Source of the DNA: CAZXEJ01 sp964639895
GTDB lineage: Bacteria > Desulfobacterota_D > UBA1144 > Nemesobacterales > JADFKM01
Direction: 5' to 3'
NCBI GenBank assembly: GCA_964639895.1
Contig: CAZXEJ010000011.1
Coordinates: 1 to 54,949 of the forward strand
Length of the DNA stretch: 54,949 nucleotides
Of the stretch, positions 26,087-35,165 are shown piece by piece. Under the pieces are notes generated by a model. That model was not told the DNA's origin, did no database searches, and worked only from the letters and a program-made list of their open reading frames with translations. Every line of letters starts with the position of its first letter. The stretch's first letter is position 1. A program made the position numbers and the translations under genes.

Positions 26087-26365
26087 CTAATCTTCCTTCC
26101 CTCCCGCCGCTTCCCCGGCCCCGCCCGAGGGGCTTTCCTGCAGAGAAGAACTGGTCTGCTTGACCGAAGGCGGCTGGGCGGTCTTTCTTGCGTAATCGGT
26201 TACGTACCAGCCGTTGCCCTTCAGATGGAACGACGACAGCGAGATTATCTTCACGAGCTTCCCCTTCTTTCCGCACTCGCACACCTCGAGCGGTTTATCG
26301 TTGAACCCTTGAAGGACCTCGATTATGGCTCCGCACTTCTGGCACTCGTACTCGTAGATCGGCAT
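26087..26365 (-). CDS. FmdB-family zinc-ribbon regulatory protein
   Basis: The 92-residue protein begins MPIYEYECQKCG, the hallmark of the FmdB/CxxC_CxxC_SSSS family of small putative regulators. The first zinc pair is C8xxC11. The second is CxC (residues 29 and 31) rather than the usual CxxC, one residue shorter. After about residue 60 comes a low-complexity tail rich in Ser, Gly and Glu, also typical. The in-frame codons further upstream are rejected because the MPIYEY start is conserved. Function in this family is poorly defined. The gene is divergent from a membrane glycosyltransferase gene. Confidence 0.9.
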   Translation of the reverse strand: MPIYEYECQKCGAIIEVLQGFNDKPLEVCECGKKGKLVKIISLSSFHLKGNGWYVTDYARKTAQPPSVKQTSSSLQESPSGGAGEAAGGKED

Positions 26366-26566
26366 CGTGGAACCGTTCCCCCCTCTAGGTGTCGTGTTGT
26401 ATATGCGAACGTCCTTTACGGTTAAATATAAGGAATCTGTCGACCCGTGCAAGTTCGCCAGCATCGGATTGGGGGCACGGCGCGCCCTGAGGATGGGGGC
26501 GCGTTGCCGCCTCGGAGGCTATTGTGTAATATCAAGGCACCGGGCGTCGCCGGGGCCTGTGCAGTC

Positions 26567-27667
26567 ATGAGCCTAGAAAAAAAGGAGTGGTGGCGGATAG
26601 GTGCTCTGGTAGTGGTCACGACACTGTGTACCTACGCCTACTCATTCCTGGCCGCCGCCGTGGAGGGGAACAGCTTCAGGTCGCTGCTCGAGCTGTGGAA
26701 CCGGTGGGATGCTCCTCACTACCTGTCGATAGCCGAGCACGGATACCTCTCGCACGGTGGGGAGAGGCTGTTCATTGTATTCTATCCGTTCTACCCATTC
26801 CTGATCGGGTTGTTCCGTCCACTCGTACACGACTACGCGGCTGCTGCACTTGTTGCGTCTAACCTCTCGTACGCCGCAAGCGTCTACTTCATCTATCGGC
26901 TTGCGAGGCTCGATTACTGTGCCAGGCGTTCTCTTGGGGCCGTTCTCTTCTATTCCATCTTCCCCACGGCGTATTTCCTCCATGCGGGCTACACCGAGTC
27001 AACGTTCATAGCCCTTGCGGCGGCTTCCTTTTACTACGCGAGACGGAAAAACTGGGTGGCCGCATCGATAGTCGCGATGTTGGCCTCCCTCACGCGCGTG
27101 ACGGGCATACTTCTGCTCCCGGCTCTCCTGGTGGAGCTCGTGGAAGGCGAGGGGTTCAGGCTGAGGCGTGTAGGATGGGAGTGGGTGTGGCTGCTTCTTA
27201 TCCTACTGGGCCCTTTGTGCTACCTGGTGATCAACTACGTAGTCTATGGTGACGCTCTGATGTTCCTACACTTCCAGAGTACCAACTGGCACAAAGCGGC
27301 GGCGTTCCCGTGGGAGGCCGTCTACGGCGCGTGGCGTGGTTTCCGGTGGAGAGAAATTGCCGATAAGGTGATGGTGAGCGGGGCCGAGCTTATGTTTACG
27401 GCGTTTGCGCTCTCAGTGACGGTGGCCGTGTTCCTGAAGGTGCGAAAGTCATATGGAGTCTATATGGCTCTTGTAGTGCTCATGTCTACTTCGATTTCCT
27501 TTCTGCTCAGCATGCCGCGCTACACGCTCTCGCTTTTCCCGGCGTTCATCTATCTGGGTGCGGTGTTGACTGGACGACAGCTGGCAGGCTACTTGGTGAC
27601 GTTCGTATTCTCATTGATGTACGCGTTCTTTTGTGCCTTGTTCGTAGGGGGGAAGTGGGCCTTCTGA
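26567..27667 (+). CDS. PIG-V-like polytopic membrane glycosyltransferase
   Basis: The 366-residue membrane protein has about eight or more hydrophobic helices. Near the N-terminus is WNRWDAPHYLSIAEHGY, the signature of PIG-V/Gpi18-like mannosyltransferases (acidic residue and His in the first extracytoplasmic loop). Later come YPFYPFLI, SIFPTAYFLHAGYTES and MPRYTLSLFPAF, also conserved in bacterial relatives that use lipid-linked sugars. The chosen start MSLEKKEWW gives a short cytoplasmic tail before helix 1; the ribosome binding site is weak. The acceptor is unknown. There is no polysaccharide cluster nearby. Confidence 0.88.
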   Translation: MSLEKKEWWRIGALVVVTTLCTYAYSFLAAAVEGNSFRSLLELWNRWDAPHYLSIAEHGYLSHGGERLFIVFYPFYPFLIGLFRPLVHDYAAAALVASNLSYAASVYFIYRLARLDYCARRSLGAVLFYSIFPTAYFLHAGYTESTFIALAAASFYYARRKNWVAASIVAMLASLTRVTGILLLPALLVELVEGEGFRLRRVGWEWVWLLLILLGPLCYLVINYVVYGDALMFLHFQSTNWHKAAAFPWEAVYGAWRGFRWREIADKVMVSGAELMFTAFALSVTVAVFLKVRKSYGVYMALVVLMSTSISFLLSMPRYTLSLFPAFIYLGAVLTGRQLAGYLVTFVFSLMYAFFCALFVGGKWAF

Positions 27668-27933
27668 GGGCGCGAGTTCCCGTCGGGACTTGCGGCGTTG
27701 GTTTTTATGTGCTAGACACATGAGTTTACATAATATACATTATCAGACGTGTGCCGTATCCCTCGGCCCCGGTCCATCGAGACGCCTATTCGTCGGGGGG
27801 TTCAGTGTCCGGCCCGACCGCTTGCAGGATCGCCGTCGTCGTTGCCCTCGCGCCAAAGTAAACGACCTTGGGCACCGAACGCACTGGCCTTCCGCCTTCC
27901 GGCATCCTATTTTCCGCCGTCCTGGGTGTGCGG

Positions 27934-27939
27934 TATAAT
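27934..27939 (+). promoter_or_regulatory. TATAAT box immediately upstream of an SDR gene
   Basis: A perfect TATAAT ends 10 bases before the ATG at 27950. Transcription would begin only about 3 bases before the start codon, leaving no room for a Shine-Dalgarno sequence. Confidence 0.5.
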
Positions 27940-27949
27940 CTTTCCGGTC

Positions 27950-28675
27950 ATGATCCTCCGCGGTAAACGCGCAGTCGTCACGGGCGGCAGTCGTGGAATC
28001 GGCCTCGCCGTAGCCCGCGCCTTCGCACGCGAAGGGGCCGACGTTGTGATATGCGGTCGCAATGCGGACGCTCTGGTCGATGCCGCTTCCTTGATAAGGT
28101 CTCAGTCGACTGCACGCGTATGGCACCATGTGTGCGACGTCGCCGATCTCGAAGACGTCCGCCGTTTCGCCTCGTTCGTTGGCGAGTGCTTCCCGGCACT
28201 GGACGTTCTTGTTAACAACGCGAGCGTCCTGGGCGTCAGGGCCCCCATAGCCGACTACCCTGAGCACACGTGGGTCGAGGTAATGAACGTAAACATCAAC
28301 GGCCAGTTCTTCATCACGAAGGCTTTGCTGCCGTTGTTGCTCCGGTCGTCGTCGGCGTCGATCATCAATGTAAGCTCCGGGGCCGGTAAGCGTCCGACAT
28401 CCAATTGGGGCGCATACGCCGTATCCAAGTTTGCGCTCGAAGGGTTCACGCAGGTGTTGTCCGTGGAGTTAAAGGGTCACGGCGTGCGCGTGAACGCCGT
28501 CAATCCCGGTGGGACTAGGACTGCGATGCGTGCCGTCGCCTATCCGATGGAGGATCCTATGACGTTACCCACTCCCGATGACCTGACACCCTTGTTCGTC
28601 TACCTTGCAAGCGATGACTCCGCCGATGTGACTGGACAGTCGATAGAGGCACGCCAGTGGTTGGGCCTCCGTTAA
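27950..28675 (+). CDS. SDR-family oxidoreductase
   Basis: The 241-residue protein is a classical short-chain dehydrogenase. It has the NAD(P) motif TGGSRGIG near 11-18, the NNAS structural motif near 90, and the catalytic triad as Ser in NVSSGAG, then YAVSK. The C-terminus is GQSIEARQWLGLR; the typical fold is complete. The ATG is preceded by a TATAAT box rather than a ribosome binding site. The likely reaction is alcohol/ketone interconversion of an unknown substrate; FabG-like or sugar dehydrogenase roles are both possible. It stands alone, 282 bases after the PIG-V-like gene. Confidence 0.9.
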   Translation: MILRGKRAVVTGGSRGIGLAVARAFAREGADVVICGRNADALVDAASLIRSQSTARVWHHVCDVADLEDVRRFASFVGECFPALDVLVNNASVLGVRAPIADYPEHTWVEVMNVNINGQFFITKALLPLLLRSSSASIINVSSGAGKRPTSNWGAYAVSKFALEGFTQVLSVELKGHGVRVNAVNPGGTRTAMRAVAYPMEDPMTLPTPDDLTPLFVYLASDDSADVTGQSIEARQWLGLR

Positions 28676-29016
28676 CACGCTGAGAGTGGGGCTGCTTCGG
28701 AGCTGACGAAGTACCCGCCGCAGTCCGATTTACCCGGTCGCACCTCGGTATCCCCGGCCCATTGAGACATCACCCCCCGAAGCACCTCTTCATCCCCGCG
28801 GGAGCTGCTACAGGGAATTTCCTTCCTTCTTAGCTCAATATATGATATGTAGTGTCGGGTCGGGCGTGGGCAAATGATCGACGGGGCACTCTTGCGCCCC
28901 CTTATAGTGTCCACTTCCCGCAGAAGGGTTGCGTGTCGGGGTACAGGAAAGCGCCGTTTTTGCCGCACTGGATCTCATGGTACCGATGAGGGAGGCTCAT
29001 CATGGTGCGGACGAGG
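28676..29016. other. Spacer between convergent SDR gene and lutC
   Basis: About 340 bases. It holds the lutC hairpin at 28985-29001 and a short AT-rich patch near 28830-28860. A GGGGC/GCCCC hairpin occurs near 28890. No gene recognised. Confidence 0.5.
28985..29001 (-). terminator. Hairpin downstream of lutC
   Basis: GATGAG and CTCATC form a perfect 6-bp stem with a 5-base loop, 15 bases past the lutC stop. Flanking ACC and GGT could extend it across a small bulge. No T tract. Confidence 0.4.
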
Positions 29017-29763
29017 CTACGGCCGCGCCGTGCCCTCTTCCCATACAAGAACGTGTACACTCCTTGGGCCGTGTACCCCAAGCGTGAGGCGCAGTTCGAT
29101 GTCTGCCGTGCGGCTGGGGCCGGTTATCAGGGTTACGCAACTTGTGAGAATTGAATCGTAACCACCTGTATATCCAGACTTATACAAGGTGGTTAAGAAT
29201 TCTTCGAGGCTCCCGGCTATGTTGGTGCTGCGCAGAAAGCACAGGTGACAAGGAGGGATCAGTGAGCAGGATCTCGGCTCATCAATCGCGGATAAGGCCA
29301 CGACCGTACCCGTCTCGGCTATGCCGTATGCGGCCTCGGTTACTCCTATGTCGCATTGCGCCGCTCGATGAGGATCGAAACTATCTAGGTCGGCGACCAC
29401 CTCGACCCCCAGGGAGGAGAACAACTGTGGGATCCCGAGATCTTCGATCAAAAGCGGCGTACGTGCAACCAGGGCCTTCGTTATGCCTTCGTCCTTGACC
29501 AGAGGCGCGATGTACGATGCAGCCTCCTCCCGCGACCCCACGGTGGCACCTCTGCCGTCCACAAGCTCGATCTGCTCGAGAAAGCGCTCCACCAATCGGT
29601 TGTCGGTGCTGGTGGGATGTGCCGCGCTGGGTTGGAGTCCGCTGCTGGAGAGGGTGTCTAAACCGGCCCCTCCGTGTCGCTTTGAGGCGGCGTCATCTCC
29701 CTCTGGCTCGGTCGACGGCGCCGGTAAACGGCTTAGTATGATTTCTCTAGATGACTTTAACAA
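29017..29763 (-). CDS. lutC: LutC-like LUD-domain protein
   Basis: LutC is one of three proteins needed for L-lactate oxidation by the LutABC complex. The 248-residue protein has the LUD domain, with segments GITEAAYG-like GVTEAAYGIAETGT, PPCHLCFL and LITGPSRTADIELRLTLGVHGP, all typical. The N-terminus contains an unusually long Ser/Gly/Ala-rich insert (about residues 16-52) before the domain. The likely start is TTG, 17 bases after the lutB stop, with an AGGGTG site upstream. It is last in the lutA-lutB-lutC order, and a hairpin follows. Confidence 0.9.
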   Translation of the reverse strand: MLKSSREIILSRLPAPSTEPEGDDAASKRHGGAGLDTLSSSGLQPSAAHPTSTDNRLVERFLEQIELVDGRGATVGSREEAASYIAPLVKDEGITKALVARTPLLIEDLGIPQLFSSLGVEVVADLDSFDPHRAAQCDIGVTEAAYGIAETGTVVALSAIDEPRSCSLIPPCHLCFLRSTNIAGSLEEFLTTLYKSGYTGGYDSILTSCVTLITGPSRTADIELRLTLGVHGPRSVHVLVWEEGTARP

Positions 29764-29780
29764 TGTATTTTAGCACCCTG

Positions 29781-31229
29781 CTATGTCTTAATTTTCTTCT
29801 TCCAGTAGTCTCTGAAGCGCTCGCTCGCCACTGCCGGGAACTCTCGCTCCGCCGTCCAGGCCGACAGCGGCCACGGCAGGCGTCCAAGCACCCTCCGCCC
29901 GTCGGCCGTGCGCCTTGCGAAAGGCCGCATGAGAAGGCCTGCCAGGCGCGTTGCGGCTGAATAGAGGACGGGGCTTCTTATGGTGAGGAGCCAGAGCCGG
30001 AATCCCACCCTCTCGAGCGCCGCCCGAAGCCTGCTTACCCCCTTTCGGCTGCTCAGGCTCTCATTTCGAAGTCGGACGAGGATACGGGGTATGTCGATCT
30101 CCACAGGGCATACGTCTCTGCAGGCGCCGCAGAGTGATGAGGCGAAGGGGAGTTCATGGGCGCTGTCGAGGCCGAACAGCTGAGGCGTGATTATGGCCCC
30201 GATTGGACCTGAATAGATACCGCCGTAGGGGTGCCCTCCTACCTGGCGGTAGACGGGACAGACGTTGAGGCACGCCCCGCAGCGGAGACAATAAAGTGAT
30301 TCCCTCCTTTCCGGGTCAGCCGCGATCCGGGAGCGGCCGTTGTCAAGGAGTACGAGATGGAACTCCTCAGGCCCGTCCCTCTCGCCCGGACGGCGCGGCC
30401 CGGTTATGAGAGAGACGTAGGTGGATATCTTCTGCCCTGTGGCGCTTTTCACCAGAAGGCCTAGGAACAGCCCGAGGTGTTCGAACCGCGGCAGCACCTT
30501 CTCGATACCCATTACAGCCACGTGTACCCTGGGCACCGTGGTGACAAATCTCGCGTTGCCCTCGTTCTCTACCACGGCCACCGTTCCCGTCTCGGCCACG
30601 GCGAAGTTGACTCCGCTCACACCCATGTCGGCTTCGAGAAAGGTCTGTCTCAACGTGGTTCGGGCCGCCGCGGCCAAGGTATCGGCATCGTCGGTTGGAG
30701 GAATGCCCAGCTTCTCTTGGAACAGACGCGATATCTCGGCAAGCCCCTTGTGGATGGCGGGGGCTATGATGTGTGACGGCCTCTCGCCGGCGAGTTGGAT
30801 TATGTATTCGCCGAGGTCGGTCTCCACGACTCGGTAGCCCTCGGACTCGAGCACCTCGTTGAGCCCTATCTCCTCGGTGGTCATCGACTTGCTCTTTACG
30901 ATGATCTTAGCTTCAGCGGACGCCGCGATTGAACTTACGATTCGAGCTGCTTCTCTTCCGTCGCGTGCCCAGTGAACCTTTCCGCCCGCCCTTTCTACGG
31001 AAGCCTCGAGCTCGGTGAGGTAGCGGCCGAGGTTCTCCACGGTGTGCCGCTTTATGGCGCGGGCACGGCGCCTCAACTCATCCCAGTCCGGTTGGGCTTC
31101 GAGCATCGCGCGCCGCCTCGAGCGGAAGCGGTCGATTACGTCCCTCAGCACCGTGCGCAGCCGCTCGTCTGCCACGGCCTCGGCCGACAGGGTAAAAAAT
31201 TCGAAGGTCCGGCGTCCCTCGGTGCTCAC
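29781..31229 (-). CDS. lutB: LutB-like iron-sulfur protein
   Basis: The 482-residue protein combines an N-terminal LUD domain with a ferredoxin-type domain holding two iron-sulfur motifs: CLRCGACLNVCP near 295-306 and CGACRDVCP near 350. It forms the electron-transfer part of the LutABC lactate oxidase. The start is GTG, whose bases overlap the lutA stop codon (GTGA), with AGGGAGG just upstream. The frame upstream of this GTG lies inside lutA and is not used. Translation is therefore coupled to lutA. Length matches the family (about 470 residues). Quinone or other acceptor not visible. Confidence 0.93.
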   Translation of the reverse strand: MSTEGRRTFEFFTLSAEAVADERLRTVLRDVIDRFRSRRRAMLEAQPDWDELRRRARAIKRHTVENLGRYLTELEASVERAGGKVHWARDGREAARIVSSIAASAEAKIIVKSKSMTTEEIGLNEVLESEGYRVVETDLGEYIIQLAGERPSHIIAPAIHKGLAEISRLFQEKLGIPPTDDADTLAAAARTTLRQTFLEADMGVSGVNFAVAETGTVAVVENEGNARFVTTVPRVHVAVMGIEKVLPRFEHLGLFLGLLVKSATGQKISTYVSLITGPRRPGERDGPEEFHLVLLDNGRSRIAADPERRESLYCLRCGACLNVCPVYRQVGGHPYGGIYSGPIGAIITPQLFGLDSAHELPFASSLCGACRDVCPVEIDIPRILVRLRNESLSSRKGVSRLRAALERVGFRLWLLTIRSPVLYSAATRLAGLLMRPFARRTADGRRVLGRLPWPLSAWTAEREFPAVASERFRDYWKKKIKT

Positions 31230-31990
31230 GGCCTCCCTCCCTTCCTTGGCCCGGAGGCCAGCAGCTCCGCAACATGCATTGTACGGATGGGCAGGCCACG
31301 CCTCCTCATGAGGCCTCCCACATGCATTAGGCATCCCATGTCGGTGCTCGCCACCACGTCGGCTCCCGAGGCGACAAGGGCCTCCGCCTTCTCTTCGGCC
31401 ATCGCCACCGATACGTGGGGAAGTTTGAGAGAAAACGTACCGCCGAATCCGCAGCAGGCGTCATGGAGTCTGGACTCTACCAGCCGCACCCCACGCACGC
31501 TGCGCAGCAGGCGGCGCGGCTCATCGCTTATGCCCAGTTCGCGGAGGGCGTGGCACGAATCGTGGTAAGTGACCGTTCCGTTAAACTCGGCGCCCACGTC
31601 TTCGACGCCGAGCACCTTTACGAGGAAGGTAGTGAACTCATAGGTCCGGCGGGCCACCGATTCCCAGGCGGCCAGCGCTTCGGCATCACCCTCGAGTAAT
31701 GGGCCGTAGAGCGACTTCACCATTGCCGCACACGAGCCGGACGGACAGACGATATACGCATCATCGTTGTCGCGGCCGAACAGGTCGACGAAACGACGAG
31801 CCGCCGTGCGGGCGTAGCGTTCGTAACCAGCGTTGTAGGCTGGCTGGCCGCAACAGGTCTGGGCGGAGGAAAAGGACAAATCTACGCCGAGCCTCTCGAG
31901 TACCTCCACCATTGCGATGCCTACTTCTGGAAAGAATGTATCGACGAGGCAGGTGACGAAGATCGAGCAGCGGATGGGAGCGCTTTTCAT
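31226..31990 (-). CDS. lutA: LutA-like cysteine-rich (CCG-domain) protein
   Basis: The 254-residue protein has two CCG-type cysteine-rich domains, as in LutA, GlcF and heterodisulfide reductase subunit B. The motifs CLVDTFFPEVG (N-terminus), TCCGQPAYNAG, CHALRELGI and ACCGFGGTFS are present, with extra cysteines for iron-sulfur clusters. It is the first gene of the lut operon. The ATG is preceded by a weak GGTGA. A small unrecognised gene lies 63 bases upstream on the same strand and may be part of the operon. The set suggests growth on or cycling of L-lactate, or another 2-hydroxy acid. Confidence 0.93.
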   Translation of the reverse strand: MKSAPIRCSIFVTCLVDTFFPEVGIAMVEVLERLGVDLSFSSAQTCCGQPAYNAGYERYARTAARRFVDLFGRDNDDAYIVCPSGSCAAMVKSLYGPLLEGDAEALAAWESVARRTYEFTTFLVKVLGVEDVGAEFNGTVTYHDSCHALRELGISDEPRRLLRSVRGVRLVESRLHDACCGFGGTFSLKLPHVSVAMAEEKAEALVASGADVVASTDMGCLMHVGGLMRRRGLPIRTMHVAELLASGPRKGGRP

Positions 31991-32053
31991 CGTATCACCG
32001 GGGAGCGGCGCGTCGAAGTACAGTGGCCGGCCGGGGTATGCGGGTTCGCTCCG

Positions 32054-32422
32054 CTAGAAAACCTCGTCGAATGATTCGGGCACCTCTTCACCTATGGCCT
32101 TGGCCAACCCGCGGTAGAGGTTGTGCGAGAACTTCACCCACTTCTCCCACTCCTCCATGTATTCCTTCTCCTTGTCGAACCTCTTCTTGAGCTTGAACCC
32201 CGTGGTGGTGACCTCCAGGACGAACCGGTCGTCGGTACAGAACTCGTCTCTAAGGAGCGGCAGCAACGCCCTGATCTTCTCCAGCTTCTCGGGGTCGTTC
32301 TCGCGTATCTCGGCTATGAAGAACAGGTTGTCCAGCGCCGTGGGCATGTACATGACGCTGAAAAGCGGGGTGAGCCCCTTGTTTATCTCTTCGCCCTTGC
32401 TGGAAATCAACAAGTCCAACAC
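32054..32422 (-). CDS. Small unrecognised protein upstream of lutABC
   Basis: I do not recognise this 122-residue protein. The N-terminal half has hydrophobic segments (LTPLFSVMYMPTALDNLFFIAEI) but no clear membrane helix. The C-terminal half is strongly charged and helical (KKRFDKEKEYMEEWEKW). It starts at GTG after a strong GGGGAGG site. It precedes lutA by 63 bases on the same strand, with an AT-rich patch upstream near 32450 that could carry the promoter for the whole group. Codon use resembles its neighbours, so it is probably a real gene. A function in lactate metabolism is only suggested by position. Confidence 0.72.
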   Translation of the reverse strand: MLDLLISSKGEEINKGLTPLFSVMYMPTALDNLFFIAEIRENDPEKLEKIRALLPLLRDEFCTDDRFVLEVTTTGFKLKKRFDKEKEYMEEWEKWVKFSHNLYRGLAKAIGEEVPESFDEVF

Positions 32423-32780
32423 ACAGACCTCCCCTCAGTCTCTGCATCATCACAATTTTAAAGATTACCGTCTGCGGGTGTCAAGCCGCCTTCGGCCCTG
32501 TGCCGACATGACTCGATCCAAGGGTGTGTGAAAACGATCACCCCCGATTGCGGGCCCGACGGAGATCTTCGCCCATGTTCGCCCGAGACCACGCAGGCCG
32601 CTCTCCGCTGGCGGCTCCGCCTCGGTGACGCGCGGAATTGCGCTCCTCAGTATGGTAACACCCCCTCGTAGCGGGGGGTGCCCTGCGTGCGGGCATTACG
32701 CGGTCAGCAGGGTGGGACGGTTTCCCCGGCCGCTCTCTCGCTGCTACCGTTCCGTTGCGATGTGGAAATGGTGAAGAATT

Positions 32781-32816
32781 GATCACGACCCCCCTCCCCT
32801 TCCCCGACCACCCGAT
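32781..32816 (-). repeat. Partial repeat copy 3 (GTGGTCG ... GGGGGTCGTGATC)
   Basis: Read on the minus strand this segment has GTGGTCG, a G-rich middle, then GGGGGTCGTGAT. The last 12 bases are identical to the corresponding part of the copy at 1016-1047. The 5' C-run is missing, so it cannot form the same hairpin. Confidence 0.25.
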
Positions 32817-33093
32817 GCTGTTGCATGGGCGCTTCTGTATCGCTGTACCAGTTTCTTACCCAGGCCTGTTTTAGACCGCTTCTGGTCAATTCGAAGGCCA
32901 GCTGGACCCACGGGACGCCTAGTCTGGCGTGGTGGCGGTGGTAACGATCTGTATGGGGGTCGAGTTCGCGCCGTGCGCCCACTTCAACCCAAGGCCGTGA
33001 TGTGCCGGAGGCTCTCCTACCGATGGGCGCATGGCTTCGAGTCGTTGCGGCGAGCGCTGGATGGTTGGCGCAGACAAGGCCCCCACAGCCTGC

Positions 33094-33122
33094 TGCAAGG
33101 GGGCCGCCTTACTCCCCTTGCA
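33094..33122. other. Strong hairpin (9-bp stem) inside a spacer
   Basis: TGCAAGGGG and CCCCTTGCA form a perfect 9-bp stem around an 11-base loop. No gene lies within 450 bases on either side, so it does not serve as an obvious terminator. Confidence 0.4.
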
Positions 33123-33637
33123 CCGAGAGATATTGCACGGCTCCCTTCTTAGTCGGGGACCACCGCGAAAAGAGGTTTGGATTTCCAAGCCGGCTACTCC
33201 CCTCGTGCCCCGCCGCCGGCTCCCTCGGAGCCGTGAGGCGGGAGGAGGTGGAGGCGAAGTGAAGTACGGGAAGGCCGCGGTGACGTGCTGCGTACGTGAG
33301 TTCTCGACCGGTGGCCCCAGGGGTGGGCGTTACCGGAGGGGGAATACGCACGGTTTTGGGCTGGGACGCCCTCCACTGCTCTAAGGCACTACTGGCGATG
33401 GATGCTGCGTAAGCCGCATGTGGAGTAGTGCGGCGGGCCACTACGACCTCCCTCTACGGTCGGTACTTACTACTCCCTTTGGGGCCGGTTAGCTAGGATG
33501 GGTGTTCCTGCTCCACGTCGTGGCGGGATTGCACGACCGTGCCCCGGTGGGCTACGGCGTGGTGGAAGGTGCATGGACTTCAGTCTGAATGGGCCATCTT
33601 CCGTGTGCGGATGGGGCAGTTTCGCCCCAGGTGCGGT

Positions 33638-35165
33638 TTACGTGGGGCGGGGGCGGCCGAGGCTTGAAGCGTACAACAGCAGGGCAAGCAGCAGGTACGC
33701 CGCGGCCATGGCCCATGGTACACGGCTCGAGAGCTTCCAGGGGAGGAACAGCGCCCCGTGCTCCAGAGGTGAGTGTATCAGGCCGAACAACGAGAATACG
33801 ACCCCCAATCCCAGGAACAGTGCTGCCTTGCGGGGTCGCTCGTCTATTACGCTTGCCAACGCCCCTCCCCAGACGAGGGCCGTAACGATGAAACCGTTGG
33901 CCAGTAGGCGCACGGCCTCGGCCATATGGCGTGCCTCGGCGGGGATGGATTGGAGCTTGAGGCCGAACTGCCCCATCATCACCTGAACAAGGTATGCGAT
34001 CGAAGGGATGAAGCACAGCGCCACGGCCGGTGCGTGAGCGTCCGGCGAGCGCCTGAAGGCCTGAGCCGTGATCTCGAGCCCTATGAACAGCAGTATGGGC
34101 ACTATGGCCTCCTTGGGCAGGTAGAGCAGAAGCGGTGACAGCAGGCCCGCCATTCCTCCGGCTCCGACGACCAGGCCTGTAAACAGTGTGTAGCCGGCAC
34201 GACCACCCATCTTCTTGTAGGCCGGATGACCGGGTCTGTACAACGCCGCCGAACAACGCGCCGGCAAGGGTGGTCACGCTTTCTACGAACACGATAGCCC
34301 TCACGTCATATGGGTCGCCGGCCGCTTCGGCGCTCTCGGTGACGTCGACGCCACCGACGACGTTTGCTATGCTGAGCGGGATGATGATGGAGATGTAGGA
34401 TGCAGCCACTTTGAAGGCTGCAAACGATGAGGTAGTGGGTCCGGGCAATGACAGCTTCAAGGATGCCGCTCCGCTTATGTGGGAGGCCGTCATCGTTTGG
34501 TCGAAGAGGCCGAGCGCGTAGTAGACGGCCGTCCCAGCCACGACGGCCCAGAGTGCTCCCGGCACTCCCCAGACGGTGGTGCGGCGCGTAAAGAAGGTGA
34601 CGAATATTATCCCCATCGATACGAATCCCACCAAGGGTGAGTTCATTATTGACAACATGGGAAGGAACGCTATTAGCATAAGCGCTACGCCTGCTATAGA
34701 CCCCAACAAAGCCGTAGGTGGAAAGGCTTCCTTTATCCACTTGGCCGGCAACGTGAGCAGCAACTTTATCAGTCCTGAGAGCACGATTGTGGCCACACCC
34801 ACCCGCCAAGTGAACTCGCCGTCGCCCGTCGACAGCCAGACGGGCACCATGATGCCGAGCGTGTAGCCGAACAGGGATACGGAGTCTATGCCGAGTGGCA
34901 TGGCCGTGACGTTCGTCCTGCCGAGCCTTCGACCCAGACGGACGGCCATGTAGGTGTAGGCGGCGTTTCCGGCCAGTATCCCCACCGCTGTTCCGGGGAT
35001 CATGCGCCCGAACACGATTTCGCGCGGGAAGTCGAACACGTGTACGAGAAGGACCGAGAGCATGAGCAGTTGGGTGAGGTTGTCCAGTGCAAGGCTCAAA
35101 AGGGCGTTGACGTCGCCTGCTCCTATCCACCAGAAGGGCGAGAGGCGCTGGGGGGAGGCTTCCAT
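33638..35165 (-). pseudogene. NCS2-family (xanthine/uracil-type) permease, frameshifted
   Basis: The protein starts MEASPQRLSPFWWIGAGD after AAGGAG and runs in one frame through about ten membrane helices to VESVTTLAGALFGGVVQT. It then continues in another frame as GHPAYKKMGGRAGYTL and more helices, ending PRPT at 33638. The break is near 34231-34240. Relatives that I know read QTTPYIGHPAYK here, so about 11 bases seem to be missing between QT and GH. Both halves are otherwise well conserved, so the lesion is recent or is a sequencing or assembly error. NCS2 proteins import nucleobases; the substrate is not clear. It is divergent from ileS. Confidence 0.85.

Larger units (their letters stand above)
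32423..33637. other. Large GC-rich spacer upstream of the permease pseudogene
   Basis: More than 1.2 kb with no recognisable gene on either strand. It includes several strong hairpins: CACCCCC/GGGGGTG near 32663-32686 and the 9-bp stem at 33094-33122. The partial repeat copy at 32781-32816 also lies here. The left 60 bases are AT-rich and likely hold the promoter of the small gene before lutA. Confidence 0.55.

Noticed and set aside
33340..33440. Bases resembling group II intron domain V near the ACGCACGG and AAGCCGCATG strings
   Set aside because: No 34-base domain V with the AGC triad and a GNRA loop can be built, and no reverse transcriptase is present.
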